A program made the position numbers and the translations under genes. Positions 1 through 8,020 of a DNA stretch of 64,000 nt are shown here, one piece after another. This stretch comes from Primorskyibacter aestuariivivens (GTDB taxonomy: Bacteria > Pseudomonadota > Alphaproteobacteria > Rhodobacterales > Rhodobacteraceae), in NCBI RefSeq assembly GCF_028023675.1, contig NZ_JAQIOZ010000005.1:250282-314281 (forward strand). Direction: 5' to 3'. How positions within the stretch are numbered: the first letter of the stretch is position 1; every line of letters begins with the position of its first letter. The notes below the pieces were generated by a model. The model made no database searches. It was not told the DNA's origin and saw only the letters and a list, made by a program, of their open reading frames with translations.

Positions 1-229
<229 letters not shown>

Positions 230-250
230 TTACCCACAGGCGAAATATTA

Positions 251-278
251 TTGCGCGCACCTACTAAGGTGCTATAAC
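251..278 (+). promoter_or_regulatory. Candidate promoter with palindromic operator upstream of the Lrp-type gene
   Basis: A TTGCGC element (251-256) and a TATAAC element (273-278) are separated by exactly 16 bases. Those 16 bases form a perfect inverted repeat, GCACCT-ACTA-AGGTGC (257-272). A regulator bound there would cover the promoter core, which fits the autorepression common in Lrp/AsnC proteins. The -35 match is poor (3 of 6), so the palindrome is better supported than the promoter. Confidence 0.45.
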
Positions 279-303
279 AATCGCAATTCGGCGGAGGGGT
301 AAC

Positions 304-804
304 ATGCCGGGAACACGTCTAGACCCGATAGATCGCAAGATATTGGCCGAGCTGCAAGCCGACGGCCGGATGACCAATGTGGAACTGGCCAAACGCGTCG
401 GCATTTCCGCCCCCCCCTGCCTGCGCCGGGTGCGCACGCTTGAGGAACAGGGTTTCATCCGCGGCTACCATGCCGAGATCGACAGCCGCGAACTGGGCTT
501 CGAGGTGCAGGTTTTTGCCATGGTCGGCCTGCAAAGCCAGGCCGAAAGCGACCTGTCGGCCTTTGAGGAACGCTGCCGCTCCTGGCCATTGGTCCGCGAA
601 TGCCACATGCTGAATGGCGAGGTGGATTTCATCCTGAAATGCGTAGCACCGGACCTGTCCAGCTTTCAAAGCTTTCTCACCGGCGAATTGCTGACGACGC
701 CCAATGTGGCCTCGGTCAAAACCTCGCTTGTGATCCGCGGTGCCAAGGACGAACCCGGCGTGCCCTTTGAGGTGCTCGAAGAACGGCTGAGCAAGAGCGC
801 CTGA
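304..804 (+). CDS. Lrp/AsnC family transcriptional regulator
   Basis: The 166-residue product has the standard two-part Lrp/AsnC layout. An N-terminal winged helix-turn-helix (about residues 8-50: LDPIDRKILAELQADGR, then NVELAKRVGIS and a recognition helix) is followed by an alpha/beta ligand-binding and oligomerisation (RAM) domain at about 68-145. Length is typical. The start has a strong GGAGG site seven bases upstream. It is divergent from trxB and has a candidate self-operator at 257-272. Such proteins form DNA-wrapping oligomers that sense amino acids or other small ligands. The ligand cannot be told from sequence. PPCLRR in the recognition helix is typical of the family. Confidence 0.9.
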   Translation: MPGTRLDPIDRKILAELQADGRMTNVELAKRVGISAPPCLRRVRTLEEQGFIRGYHAEIDSRELGFEVQVFAMVGLQSQAESDLSAFEERCRSWPLVRECHMLNGEVDFILKCVAPDLSSFQSFLTGELLTTPNVASVKTSLVIRGAKDEPGVPFEVLEERLSKSA

Positions 805-864
805 TCCCGGGCTCGACAGAAAGTGCCTGACGCGTTTACCCTTTCATCAGAAAGGCGGGCGGAT

Positions 865-1458
865 ATGGCACAGCTGGATTTCTGGTATTCCATTGGCAGC
901 ACTTACACGTACCTGAGTGTGATGCGAATCGACTCCGCCGCCGAACGCGCGGGCGTTTCAGTCAAATGGTGCCCCTATAACGTGCGCCATGTCATGACGG
1001 TCCAGAACAACATCCCCTTCAAGGACAAGCCGGAGAAATCCGCCTACATGTGGCGCGACATTGAACGACAGGCGATGAAATACGGTCTGTCGCCGCGCCT
1101 GCCCGCGCCCTACCCGATCGCCGACCTGCCTCGCGCCAACCGGGTGGCGCGCCTCGGTGCGCGCGAAGGATGGGTTAATGACTACACGCGCGCCACCTAT
1201 CGCCGCTGGTTCGAAGCCGGGCAGCCCGCAGGCGAAGACCCTAACCTCTCTGACAGCCTTGCCGAGATTGGACAGGACCCGGCCCGCGTGTTGAGCCTCG
1301 CGGACAGCGCGGCAACCCATGACGCGCTGTCCGCCGCCACCGAAGAGGCCATGGAACGCGGCATCTTTGGCGCCCCCAGCTTCCTTGTCGGAGAGGAATT
1401 GTTCTGGGGCGATGACCGGCTGGAAGACGCATTGAACTGGGCGAAATCCCGCGCCTGA
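865..1458 (+). CDS. DsbA-fold oxidoreductase / 2-hydroxychromene-2-carboxylate isomerase family
   Basis: The ATG at 865 (MAQLDFWYS) gives 197 residues and matches the family start; an upstream in-frame ATG at 823 would add an unsupported extension. The N-terminus, DFWYSIGSTYTYLS, fits the glutathione-binding first strand and loop of kappa-class GST/HCCA isomerases, although the usual SPYSYL is GSTYTYL here. The C-terminal part has the conserved IFGAPSFLVGEELFWGDDRL segment with the cis-Pro. Family members are cytoplasmic glutathione-dependent isomerases or related thioredoxin-fold enzymes. No aromatic-degradation genes lie nearby, so the substrate is unknown. It follows the Lrp-type gene on the same strand after 60 bases. 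Confidence 0.8.
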   Translation: MAQLDFWYSIGSTYTYLSVMRIDSAAERAGVSVKWCPYNVRHVMTVQNNIPFKDKPEKSAYMWRDIERQAMKYGLSPRLPAPYPIADLPRANRVARLGAREGWVNDYTRATYRRWFEAGQPAGEDPNLSDSLAEIGQDPARVLSLADSAATHDALSAATEEAMERGIFGAPSFLVGEELFWGDDRLEDALNWAKSRA

Positions 1459-1592
1459 CCGGTTTGCACAACCTAAACCTAAAAACGAATCACCGCATGT
1501 GATACTCTCATAGGTGGTGGCGCATATTTTCGCGCCACGGCCGGCGGCATCAGGCCGTGGACCAAGTCATTTTGAACAAAGGACCTAACAGC

Positions 1593-1934
1593 ATGGCACA
1601 TCGCGCAAAATCCATTTCCGCAGACGCTCTCGCGGAAAAGACCTATGAGGTCGCAAAAGACGTCGTTTCGGCGCGCATCAAGGAGATCGGCGGACGCCCC
1701 GGCGATATCGGCTTTTTCCCCGATATCGGGATTTTCGGTCTGATCTGGGACGACCTCGACTTTAACCGGTTCCCGATCGAACCGCTCATCGAAACCTCAG
1801 CCAAGATCGCCAGCGGCGTGGGCGAGCTGGCCCGCACCGATATTGAACCGGTCGTTCTGGTCGGTCGGCACGGAACCACCATGGGCTATTTCCCCCGCAT
1901 CGACGAGATCGTACTGCGCAAGGGGGGCTTTTGA
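1593..1934 (+). CDS. Conserved hypothetical protein, 113 aa
   Basis: I do not recognise the family. The ATG at 1593 (MAHRAKS) has an AAAGGA site about nine bases upstream; an earlier in-frame start at 1557 is less likely. The protein is soluble, with no signal peptide or membrane helix. Its N-terminal half is charged and probably helical. The centre is glycine-, phenylalanine- and isoleucine-rich (GDIGFFPDIGIFGLIWDDLD). The C-terminus VVLVGRHGTTMGYFPRIDE suggests a beta structure. Its stop overlaps the TTG start of the cysteine-rich gene that follows, so the two are probably translationally coupled and may act together. Confidence 0.7.
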   Translation: MAHRAKSISADALAEKTYEVAKDVVSARIKEIGGRPGDIGFFPDIGIFGLIWDDLDFNRFPIEPLIETSAKIASGVGELARTDIEPVVLVGRHGTTMGYFPRIDEIVLRKGGF

Positions 1935-2368
1935 GCAGCAAAGGGGCTGCGCAGACTCCGCTTGCCTGCCCCAGCGCGCAGCCCGACATGGCAGGCGCCG
2001 ATGTGCTTGGCGTCATGGAACGGAGCGAGGATGGGAAACTACGCCTGTCCTATGTTACCGCGCCCGTGCCGGTCACGCCGGAATTGCTGGAAAAGACTGG
2101 ACCGGTTCCTCCCACCGAGGTTCTGCGCTTTTCCGCGCCCTGCGTCGAAAGCAAATGCCAGCATTTCGACGGTTCCAAGTGCCAGCTTGCGGCGCGGGTG
2201 GTGGCGGGGCTGGGAATTGACGTGTCCCATGCCCCGCCCTGCAAACTGCGCAAGACCTGCCGCTGGCACGCGCAGGAAGGGGTCGAGGCCTGTCTGCGCT
2301 GCCCGCAGGTCACCACGCATATCAGCGTCGATGATCCACACCTCAAGGCCGTTGCCGGGGTCGGCTGA
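1931..2368 (+). CDS. Cysteine-rich conserved protein, possible Fe-S or zinc binding, 145 aa
   Basis: This frame starts at a TTG that overlaps the stop of the preceding gene (TTGA, 1931-1934). Eight cysteines are present, seven of them in the C-terminal half: C71-x4-C76-x7-C84-x19-C104-x5-C110-x10-C121-x2-C124, with context CVESKCQHF, GSKC, PPCKLRKTCRW and ACLRCPQV. Such spacing suggests a metal or iron-sulphur site, but I cannot assign a known domain. There is no signal peptide, so a cytoplasmic site is expected. Coupling with the 113-aa protein upstream suggests a two-protein unit. Some databases may carry loose names for similar sequences; I do not infer a function. Confidence 0.7.
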   Translation: MSSKGAAQTPLACPSAQPDMAGADVLGVMERSEDGKLRLSYVTAPVPVTPELLEKTGPVPPTEVLRFSAPCVESKCQHFDGSKCQLAARVVAGLGIDVSHAPPCKLRKTCRWHAQEGVEACLRCPQVTTHISVDDPHLKAVAGVG

Positions 2369-2493
2369 TCTGCCTACCGGTTAGGCAGGCGCAGGCCCCG
2401 CACAGGGGCCTGCGCGCGTGCGAACCGATACCGCCGTTGTCATTGCCGCATCACGCATCCTATATTCAGCCGAGATTGTGCAAGAGGACATCC

Positions 2494-3267
2494 ATGGCCC
2501 GCCCTATCGTCGGCATCATCGGCAACCAGTACCTGATCAACGACCAATATCCAGCACATGCGGGCGGTACGATGAATTCCGAAGCGGTGGCCGAGGTGTC
2601 GGGCTGCATGCCGCTGCTGATCCCGGCCGATCCGCGCTTTGTCTCGGTGCGCGAATTGATGGATGTCTGTGACGGCTTTGTGCTGACCGGCGGACGCCCC
2701 AATGTGCATCCCGAGGAATACGGCCATGACGCGACCGAGGCGCATGGCGCCTTTGACCGGGCGCGCGATGCGATCACCCTGCCGCTGGTGCGGGCCTGTG
2801 TCGAAAGCGGCCAGCCCTTCCTTGGCATCTGCCGTGGCTATCAGGAGGTGGCGGTCGCCATGGGCTCGACCCTGCATCCCGAGATCCGCGACCTGGAGGG
2901 GCGGATGAACCACCGGATGCCGCCTGATGGCACGCTGGAGGAAAAATTCGCGCTGCGCCACACGGTGACGTTTTCTGACGGCGGCGTGTTTCACAAGCTG
3001 ATGGGTGCGCGCGAGGTCATGACCAACACGCTGCATGGGCAGGGTGTCATGCAAGCGGGCAAACGCTTTGTCATTGATGGATGGGCCCCCGATGGCACGC
3101 CCGAAGCGGCCTTTATCGCCGATGCGCCCGGCTTTACACTCTCGGTGCAGTGGCATCCGGAATGGGATGCGGCGAATGACCCCGTGTCGCGGCCGCTGTT
3201 TTCGGCCTTTGGCGACGCGGTGCGCAGCTGGGCCGCGCGCCGTCAGCCGCTGCGCGCCAGCGCCTGA
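2494..3267 (+). CDS. Class I glutamine amidotransferase-like (peptidase C26, gamma-glutamyl-GABA hydrolase type)
   Basis: The start at 2494 (MARPIVGIIG) has an AGAGGA site close upstream and gives 257 residues, normal for PuuD-like hydrolases. The nucleophile elbow is GICRG with C113. The catalytic His and Glu lie in SVQWHPEW (H221, E223). GFVLTGG at about 61-67 is another conserved family segment. PuuD-type enzymes split the gamma-glutamyl bond of gamma-Glu-GABA in putrescine breakdown; other members act on folate polyglutamates or unknown amides. No putrescine genes are adjacent, so the family is clear and the substrate is not. It converges with the Hint-domain gene, whose stop lies six bases further on. 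Confidence 0.85.
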   Translation: MARPIVGIIGNQYLINDQYPAHAGGTMNSEAVAEVSGCMPLLIPADPRFVSVRELMDVCDGFVLTGGRPNVHPEEYGHDATEAHGAFDRARDAITLPLVRACVESGQPFLGICRGYQEVAVAMGSTLHPEIRDLEGRMNHRMPPDGTLEEKFALRHTVTFSDGGVFHKLMGAREVMTNTLHGQGVMQAGKRFVIDGWAPDGTPEAAFIADAPGFTLSVQWHPEWDAANDPVSRPLFSAFGDAVRSWAARRQPLRASA

Positions 3268-3273
3268 CCGATC

Positions 3274-4068
3274 TCAGGCCGCCGACAACCCGTCCAGTAA
3301 ATCCTTGTCCACCCGCGGAAAGCCCAGCGGACCAAACCCCTTGGCGTCTTTGACATGGGGGAAGAGCGACAGGAACAGTTGCAATCCGTTCTGACCCAAC
3401 TTGTCGATCACTCCCGGTCCCGGATGATAGGTCTCGACCTCAAGCCCACTGACCCGCACCGCCGCATGTCGGCGCAACACGATGTGATACACGCGCACGG
3501 CACTGGGCGGGGTGACGCGCACCACCGTGTCGCCATCAATGAAATCCTTCAAGGGCGTCAGAACATGCCCCTTGCCATTGGCCTGCCGTAGCTGGGGTGG
3601 ATTGTGCAACAGCCCCGCCCATGGCCCCAGAAGCACGTCATTGGTCGGCCGGGCGACGCCAAAGCTTTGCGGCATCACGCGGATCAGCCCGGAGGCAGCG
3701 GGCATGTCAGGGAACCCGCCCGGGGCAATCATGGTCGACCCGATCCACAGGATCGGCTGCGCGCCCTCGCTGCTTTCCACGAAATCCCCCGGCATCAGGT
3801 CTTCGATCGCCATCGGCCCGTCACGGGTGTCCAGCAACGTGCCACGCGCAAAGCCACCGGTGATCCTGTCGAACAGATCCGTGCAGGGCACCGCGTGGTT
3901 GGAATAGTGGATGCTGAGATCGGGAAGCAGAGAGGCGGCCTCGATCCTGCGCATGAGAGGGTCGCGCTGAGGCCGCCCGTCAGGGCGTGGTGCAAATCGG
4001 TCCTGCGAAATTCCAGCAGGAGGCAAAGTGTCAGCCGCAAATGCGTTGCGGATCGAGGGGCGGTTCAT
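3274..4068 (-). CDS. Hint_2-domain protein lacking the N-terminal Cys
   Basis: The 264-residue protein carries the bacterial Hint (hedgehog/intein) module seen in many Roseobacter proteins: FARGTLLDT at about 73-81, then AIEDLMPGDFVESSEGAQP and ILWIGS, and near the C-terminus VYHIVLRRHAAVRVSGLEVE. In active Hint domains the first residue of this module is a cysteine that starts acyl shift; here the position holds glycine (GGFARGT, G71-G72). The domain is therefore unlikely to cleave or splice itself in the usual way. The roughly 70 residues before it are Pro/Arg-rich without an obvious signal peptide. No neighbour explains its role. Confidence 0.8.
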   Translation of the reverse strand: MNRPSIRNAFAADTLPPAGISQDRFAPRPDGRPQRDPLMRRIEAASLLPDLSIHYSNHAVPCTDLFDRITGGFARGTLLDTRDGPMAIEDLMPGDFVESSEGAQPILWIGSTMIAPGGFPDMPAASGLIRVMPQSFGVARPTNDVLLGPWAGLLHNPPQLRQANGKGHVLTPLKDFIDGDTVVRVTPPSAVRVYHIVLRRHAAVRVSGLEVETYHPGPGVIDKLGQNGLQLFLSLFPHVKDAKGFGPLGFPRVDKDLLDGLSAA

Positions 4069-4307
4069 GGTCTCGTGTCCAATTTCTTGGTCACATCCGC
4101 GTCGGCCCCCACCGACAACGTCAAACGGACAGTGTCATTCGCTACAGCGTTGCCAATTGGACAGGTTTCAACCGCATTAGTCAAAATTGACGGGGGATTG
4201 TTCAACACACAGTGGGTAATCCCGGCTTACCCGAAAACACTGTTCCAGCCTTCTGGAAAATAGCGCCACATTTCCCTCGCTCCACGCGATGCCCCCCGCG
4301 AATCAAC
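4069..4307. other. Intergenic stretch upstream of the Hint gene
   Basis: Together with the hairpin and tail up to 4378 this is about 310 bases without a convincing gene. It is more AT-rich than the neighbouring genes and should hold the promoter of the Hint-domain gene on the minus strand. I see no clear -35/-10 pair or repeat apart from the hairpin annotated next to it. Confidence 0.5.
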
Positions 4308-4338
4308 AAGCCCCGCGCCGTGTTCGGGCGCGGGGCTT
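4308..4338 (-). terminator. Intrinsic terminator after the 45-aa gene
   Basis: A perfect 12-bp stem, AAGCCCCGCGCC paired with GGCGCGGGGCTT, encloses a 7-base loop. On the minus strand it lies about 40 bases past the stop of the small gene at 4379. The following T-tract is weak (GTTGATT), so part of the termination may need Rho. Confidence 0.7.
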
Positions 4339-4378
4339 GGAAGCATCGGGCGCATGGCCCGGAATATTTTGGCCGAAC

Positions 4379-4516
4379 TCAGGCGGAGCGGCGCAGCACG
4401 GGTTCTTCCTTGCGCTTGGCAATCATCGCCGCGCGCCGTGTGCCACGGGTCCAGGGCATTTCCACATCCGCAGTCTTTGCGGTTTTTGCAACGGATTTGA
4501 GGAACCGGGTTTTCAT
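4379..4516 (-). CDS. Small basic protein, 45 aa
   Basis: This short frame begins MKTRFLKSVAKTAKTADVEM and ends KRKEEPVLRRSA. It has a GAAGGAGA ribosome-binding site at good spacing before its ATG, and a GC-rich hairpin follows its stop. About a third of the residues are Lys or Arg. The segment MPWTRGTRRAAMIAKR looks like a short conserved helix. I recall similar tiny proteins in Rhodobacteraceae without known function. The basic charge allows nucleic-acid or ribosome binding, but that is a guess. It lies between the Hint gene and pgeF, with about 260 empty bases on the pgeF side. Confidence 0.7.
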   Translation of the reverse strand: MKTRFLKSVAKTAKTADVEMPWTRGTRRAAMIAKRKEEPVLRRSA

Positions 4517-4778
4517 CTCTGTTCTCCTTCATGGCCCGCAGGGCAGGAACGTGTTTGGCGTTGAGATGAGTATTGTCCCGGTTTCGGGCAGGCTTGGGGC
4601 GATTCAGAAATTTTTAACCAGTTTTTAGCAAGCCTGTCCGCCAAACTCCGGCAGCTTTGCCCAAATCGGAAAGCAATTCAAAAACAGACACTTAGAACTC
4701 ATTTTCGCGGAACAGCAGCTAATCAACGCCGAGATTGGGGCAGGTTTGGGGCACCCAACCGCCCCGGTTTGGCCCAAA

Positions 4779-5534
4779 TCAGAGCCGGATCGCCGAAATC
4801 AGACGCCCGTAATCGGCCTCGCCCGCATGTACGGACCGTCGGTAGGAATAGAACCGCGCCGCATCCGAATAGGTACAGTGCCGGATCCACTCGGCCTCGC
4901 CGACGCCCGCCGCTCGCAACCGGTGCAGCCCGTAGGAGGGCAGATCAAATTGATAGCGGTCCCCCTCGCCATTGGCGAAAAAGCGGGTGTTGTCGGGATC
5001 CTCCGCCACGAAGGTTTCCAGAAATTCCGGCCCCACCTCATAAGCGCGTTGCGAGATCGACGGGCCGATAACTGCGCGTATTGCGCCGCGTGTCGCGCCC
5101 AGCGCCACCATCGCGTCGACCGTCGCATCCAGCACGCCGTCCAGCGCACCGCGCCATCCGGCATGGGCCGCGCCGATCACCCCGGCTTCGGGGTCTGAAA
5201 ACAGCACCGGCTGGCAATCCGCCGTCAGCACCCCGAGGACGAGCCCCGGTTGATTGGTGACAAGCCCGTCGGCTTCTGGAAACGCCTGATCGTGGCTGGT
5301 GACCGTCACGACATCCGCGGAATGGGTCTGATGCACCGTGATCAGGGCCTCCGGCGCCACACCCAAGCTCTCGGCCACCCGTGCGCGGTTGATCCTTACG
5401 ATCTCGGACTGGTCAGACGATCCGAACCCGCAATTCAGACCGTTGAACACACCCGATGACGCCCCGCCCCGGCGGGTAAAGAACCCGTGCCGCAGCGGTC
5501 CCAATGTGTCCGAGGTAAGAATTTCCAAAGTCAT
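4779..5534 (-). CDS. pgeF: Peptidoglycan editing factor PgeF / LACC1-type purine nucleoside phosphorylase family
   Basis: The 251-residue protein has the YfiH/LACC1 signature: HGFFTRRGGASSGVFNGLN near the start, then the metal or catalytic positions in VHQTHS (H71), LTADCQPV (C107) and AAHAGWRG (H124). Family members have purine nucleoside phosphorylase/adenosine deaminase activity, and the E. coli protein prevents wrong amino acids entering peptidoglycan precursors. The older name multicopper polyphenol oxidase is probably misleading. Its ATG overlaps the stop of the methyltransferase gene upstream (ATGA), making it the third gene of the lgt operon, which links it to the cell envelope. Confidence 0.92.
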   Translation of the reverse strand: MTLEILTSDTLGPLRHGFFTRRGGASSGVFNGLNCGFGSSDQSEIVRINRARVAESLGVAPEALITVHQTHSADVVTVTSHDQAFPEADGLVTNQPGLVLGVLTADCQPVLFSDPEAGVIGAAHAGWRGALDGVLDATVDAMVALGATRGAIRAVIGPSISQRAYEVGPEFLETFVAEDPDNTRFFANGEGDRYQFDLPSYGLHRLRAAGVGEAEWIRHCTYSDAARFYSYRRSVHAGEADYGRLISAIRL

Positions 5535-6592
5535 TGCGCCAATCCCGGCCAGACAATTCCGCCCCGGGGCATCAGCCCCAGCACCTTGAAGAGCGTCCCC
5601 ATTTCATCGGGGTGCGTCAACCGTCGATGTGCAGCGATATGTTGCTCAAGCTGCGCGTCGCTCATGACGTTGGCCAGTGCCTGCGCGCGCTGCGTGATGC
5701 CCAGCCGTTCCAGGAACGCGCCCTGCGTACTCAAACGGCTATGCGCACAAGGCGCGGCGCGGGCAATCGCCTCGAAATCCACATGCGCGGTCAGGTCCGC
5801 CTGCCCCGGTGTGGCAAACGGATCGACGGGGCTGTGCCCGGACAGGGCCTGAAACGTGTCGCCCAACGACCCCCAATCGCCATAATCCACGATCAGCGCC
5901 GCGCCGCCATGGCGCGCGATTCGCCCGCCCAACTCGGCCACAATGCCGGGCAAGGACGGGCAAAGCTCGACGATATCGCCCTCGCTTGTGTCCTCCAGCC
6001 GATGGGCCAACGCCTCCTGCGGGGTCTCGCCCGCCAGTCCCAGCGTCAATGCCCCGTCGCGCGCACCCACGCGCCGTTCGCACCAACCGCGCCCGGCGCG
6101 CTGAAACTGGCGAATGGGGAGCGCATCGAAGAACTCGTTGGCCACGCACCACAGCGGTCCATCCGGCAAATCGCTGACCTGATCCACCCAGCGCGGATCA
6201 TGCCCGGCCAGCACCTCTTTCTGCCGCGAGCGCAGCACCGGCGACATCTCGACCAGCAGGACATCGGCCGCCTCGACAAAGCCGGGAACCTGACGCCCGA
6301 CGCGCAAAACATCCGCCATGAGCGTGCCTCGCCCCGGCCCCAGCTCGGCCAGCGTGAAGCGGGACGGCGCGCCCTGATCCAGCCAGTTCTGCGCCAGCGA
6401 AAGCCCGATCAACTCGCCAAACATCTGGCTGACTTCCGGGGCGGTGGTGAAATCCCCCTGCCCGCCCAACGGATCCCGCGAGGTATAATAGCCATACTCC
6501 GGATGCATGAGACACAGCGCCATGTAGTCGGCCAATGACATGGGACCGTCCGACGCAATCCGCTCCAGAAGCAGTGAAGTCAGGTCGCTCAT
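5531..6592 (-). CDS. NDUFAF7/MidA-type SAM-dependent methyltransferase
   Basis: The start at 6592 ([12 protein letters not shown]) overlaps the lgt stop as ATGA and gives 353 residues. Diagnostic pieces are [38 protein letters not shown], the SAM-binding [17 protein letters not shown], and [14 protein letters not shown]. The mitochondrial relative NDUFAF7 dimethylates an arginine of complex I subunit NDUFS2. A matching role on bacterial NuoD is plausible but inferred. It sits in a three-gene operon (lgt, this gene, pgeF) joined by 4-base overlaps. Confidence 0.9.
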   Translation of the reverse strand: MSDLTSLLLERIASDGPMSLADYMALCLMHPEYGYYTSRDPLGGQGDFTTAPEVSQMFGELIGLSLAQNWLDQGAPSRFTLAELGPGRGTLMADVLRVGRQVPGFVEAADVLLVEMSPVLRSRQKEVLAGHDPRWVDQVSDLPDGPLWCVANEFFDALPIRQFQRAGRGWCERRVGARDGALTLGLAGETPQEALAHRLEDTSEGDIVELCPSLPGIVAELGGRIARHGGAALIVDYGDWGSLGDTFQALSGHSPVDPFATPGQADLTAHVDFEAIARAAPCAHSRLSTQGAFLERLGITQRAQALANVMSDAQLEQHIAAHRRLTHPDEMGTLFKVLGLMPRGGIVWPGLAQ

Positions 6593-7470
6593 GCCCGCTT
6601 CCGCATGACGATCCACAACCCGATGAGGATCATGGGCAGCGACAGCGCCTGCCCCATCGTCACCCCCCAGCCGCCGACGTGAAAGGCCAGCCCCAGCGGA
6701 TTGTCATCGGTGACGAACTGAGCGTCGGGCTGGCGGAAGAATTCCACAATAAACCGCGCCGCGCCGTAGCCCGCAAAGAACAGGGCAGCGATGCGCCCCG
6801 GTGTTTTCAACCAGCCCCGCGCAAAGCCAAGCCACAAAAGAGCCGCCCCCAGAAGCAGCCCTTCGAGCCCCGCTTCATAGAGCTGGCTGGGGTGACGGGC
6901 GCAAAGCTCTCCCAAGGGCTGGCCGCAAAGCTGCGCAAGCTCGCCGGGAAAGGCCACGCCCCAAGCCATGTCGGTCTGGCGTCCCCAAAGCTCGGCATTG
7001 ATGAAATTCGCAATCCGCCCCAAAAGCAGCCCCGGCGGCGTCGCAAGCGCCATAAGATCCGCAAGCGGCAGGCGCTCCACGCCATTGCGCGCGCTCCAGA
7101 TCCACGCCGCGACGATCACCCCCAGAAGACCGCCATGAAACGCCATGCCGCCCTGCCATATGGCAAGGATCTCCAGCGGCGCGGTCAGGTAATATCCCGG
7201 CTGGTAAAACAGCACGTAACCCAACCGCCCACCCAGAATGACCCCAAGGATCACCCAGGTCATCAGGTCCTCGACCTGCCCCGGCTTCATCGGCGGGCTG
7301 TTACCCTGCCATAACGCGGGCCGCTTCAGGGCGCGCACGGCGATCCACCATCCGATCAGAATACCGGCGATATAGGCCAGCGCATACCAGCGCAGCGCGA
7401 ATGTCATGCCAAAGAGCGATATGGAAAACAGCTCGGGCGACAGCGGGGGAAAGGGGATCATGGCCTGCAT
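6589..7470 (-). CDS. lgt: Prolipoprotein diacylglyceryl transferase
   Basis: Lgt moves diacylglycerol from phosphatidylglycerol to the lipobox cysteine of pre-lipoproteins at the inner membrane. The protein is a polytopic membrane enzyme with the family signature [13 protein letters not shown], the essential His in MAFHGGLLG, and HPSQLYEA. About seven hydrophobic segments are visible. The start is probably the ATG at 7470 ([12 protein letters not shown]); an ATG at 7461 is also possible, and a further upstream extension is unlikely. It heads an operon with the NDUFAF7-type methyltransferase and pgeF and is divergent from ubiK, about 95 bases away. Confidence 0.95.
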   Translation of the reverse strand: MQAMIPFPPLSPELFSISLFGMTFALRWYALAYIAGILIGWWIAVRALKRPALWQGNSPPMKPGQVEDLMTWVILGVILGGRLGYVLFYQPGYYLTAPLEILAIWQGGMAFHGGLLGVIVAAWIWSARNGVERLPLADLMALATPPGLLLGRIANFINAELWGRQTDMAWGVAFPGELAQLCGQPLGELCARHPSQLYEAGLEGLLLGAALLWLGFARGWLKTPGRIAALFFAGYGAARFIVEFFRQPDAQFVTDDNPLGLAFHVGGWGVTMGQALSLPMILIGLWIVMRKRA

Positions 7471-7564
7471 ATGCGTCTCTGTGCCTCTGGCTTTATGGAA
7501 GGTCAACCTTGTGAGCCCGCCTCATGACCGCCATATAGGGGCAAAGGTAACGCGGAGACATCCC

Positions 7565-7810
7565 ATGCAAAGCCGAAACAAGGTTTTCGACGACATTTCA
7601 CAGCTGATGACAAACGCCATGGGCGTGGCGCAAGGAGCGCGCGAAGAGGCGGAAACAGCCATGAAATCCATGATGGACCGCTGGCTGGCCGATCGCGACC
7701 TTGTCACGCGCGAAGAATTCGACGCCGTGCGCGCCATGGCCATGAAAGCGCGCGAGGAAAACGAAGCGCTCAAAGCCCGGATCGAGGCGCTGGAAGCCAA
7801 AAGCGGCTGA
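7565..7810 (+). CDS. ubiK: Ubiquinone biosynthesis accessory factor UbiK (BMFP family)
   Basis: The 81-residue product is a BMFP-type protein: an amphipathic N-terminal helix (NKVFDDISQLMTNAMGVAQG) and a C-terminal coiled coil (REEFDAVRAMAMKAREEN and EALKARIEALEAK). UbiK is known to bind UbiJ and lipids and to support ubiquinone synthesis. Length and heptad pattern match. The start at 7565 is used because the longer upstream frame overlaps the divergent lgt gene. No UbiJ-like gene is in view. Confidence 0.88.
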   Translation: MQSRNKVFDDISQLMTNAMGVAQGAREEAETAMKSMMDRWLADRDLVTREEFDAVRAMAMKAREENEALKARIEALEAKSG

Positions 7811-7980
7811 ACTGCCAGAGTCTTTTGAGCGCAGGGGCCTTTTTCGCAGGCAGAGTGCCGCGGCGCGTGGCCCGCATTGGATCACGACAGCTTTATGCAA
7901 TTGTGACCCTGATGCGAACTTATGCACAGCGCACCTCTGCAGACTTTTCTTTTTCGTACAATTAGCGAGCGTATCCAAAG

Positions 7981-7995
7981 GCAGGCGAAGCCTGC
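7981..7995 (-). terminator. Hairpin after the sheath gene
   Basis: GCAGGC-GAA-GCCTGC forms a 6-bp stem 26 bases beyond the sheath stop on the minus strand. The T-run that follows is short (CTTTGG), so it is a weak terminator candidate. The rest of 7811-8020 shows no gene. Confidence 0.4.
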
Positions 7996-8020
7996 TGTCG
8001 CGAGGCTCACATGCGCCGGT

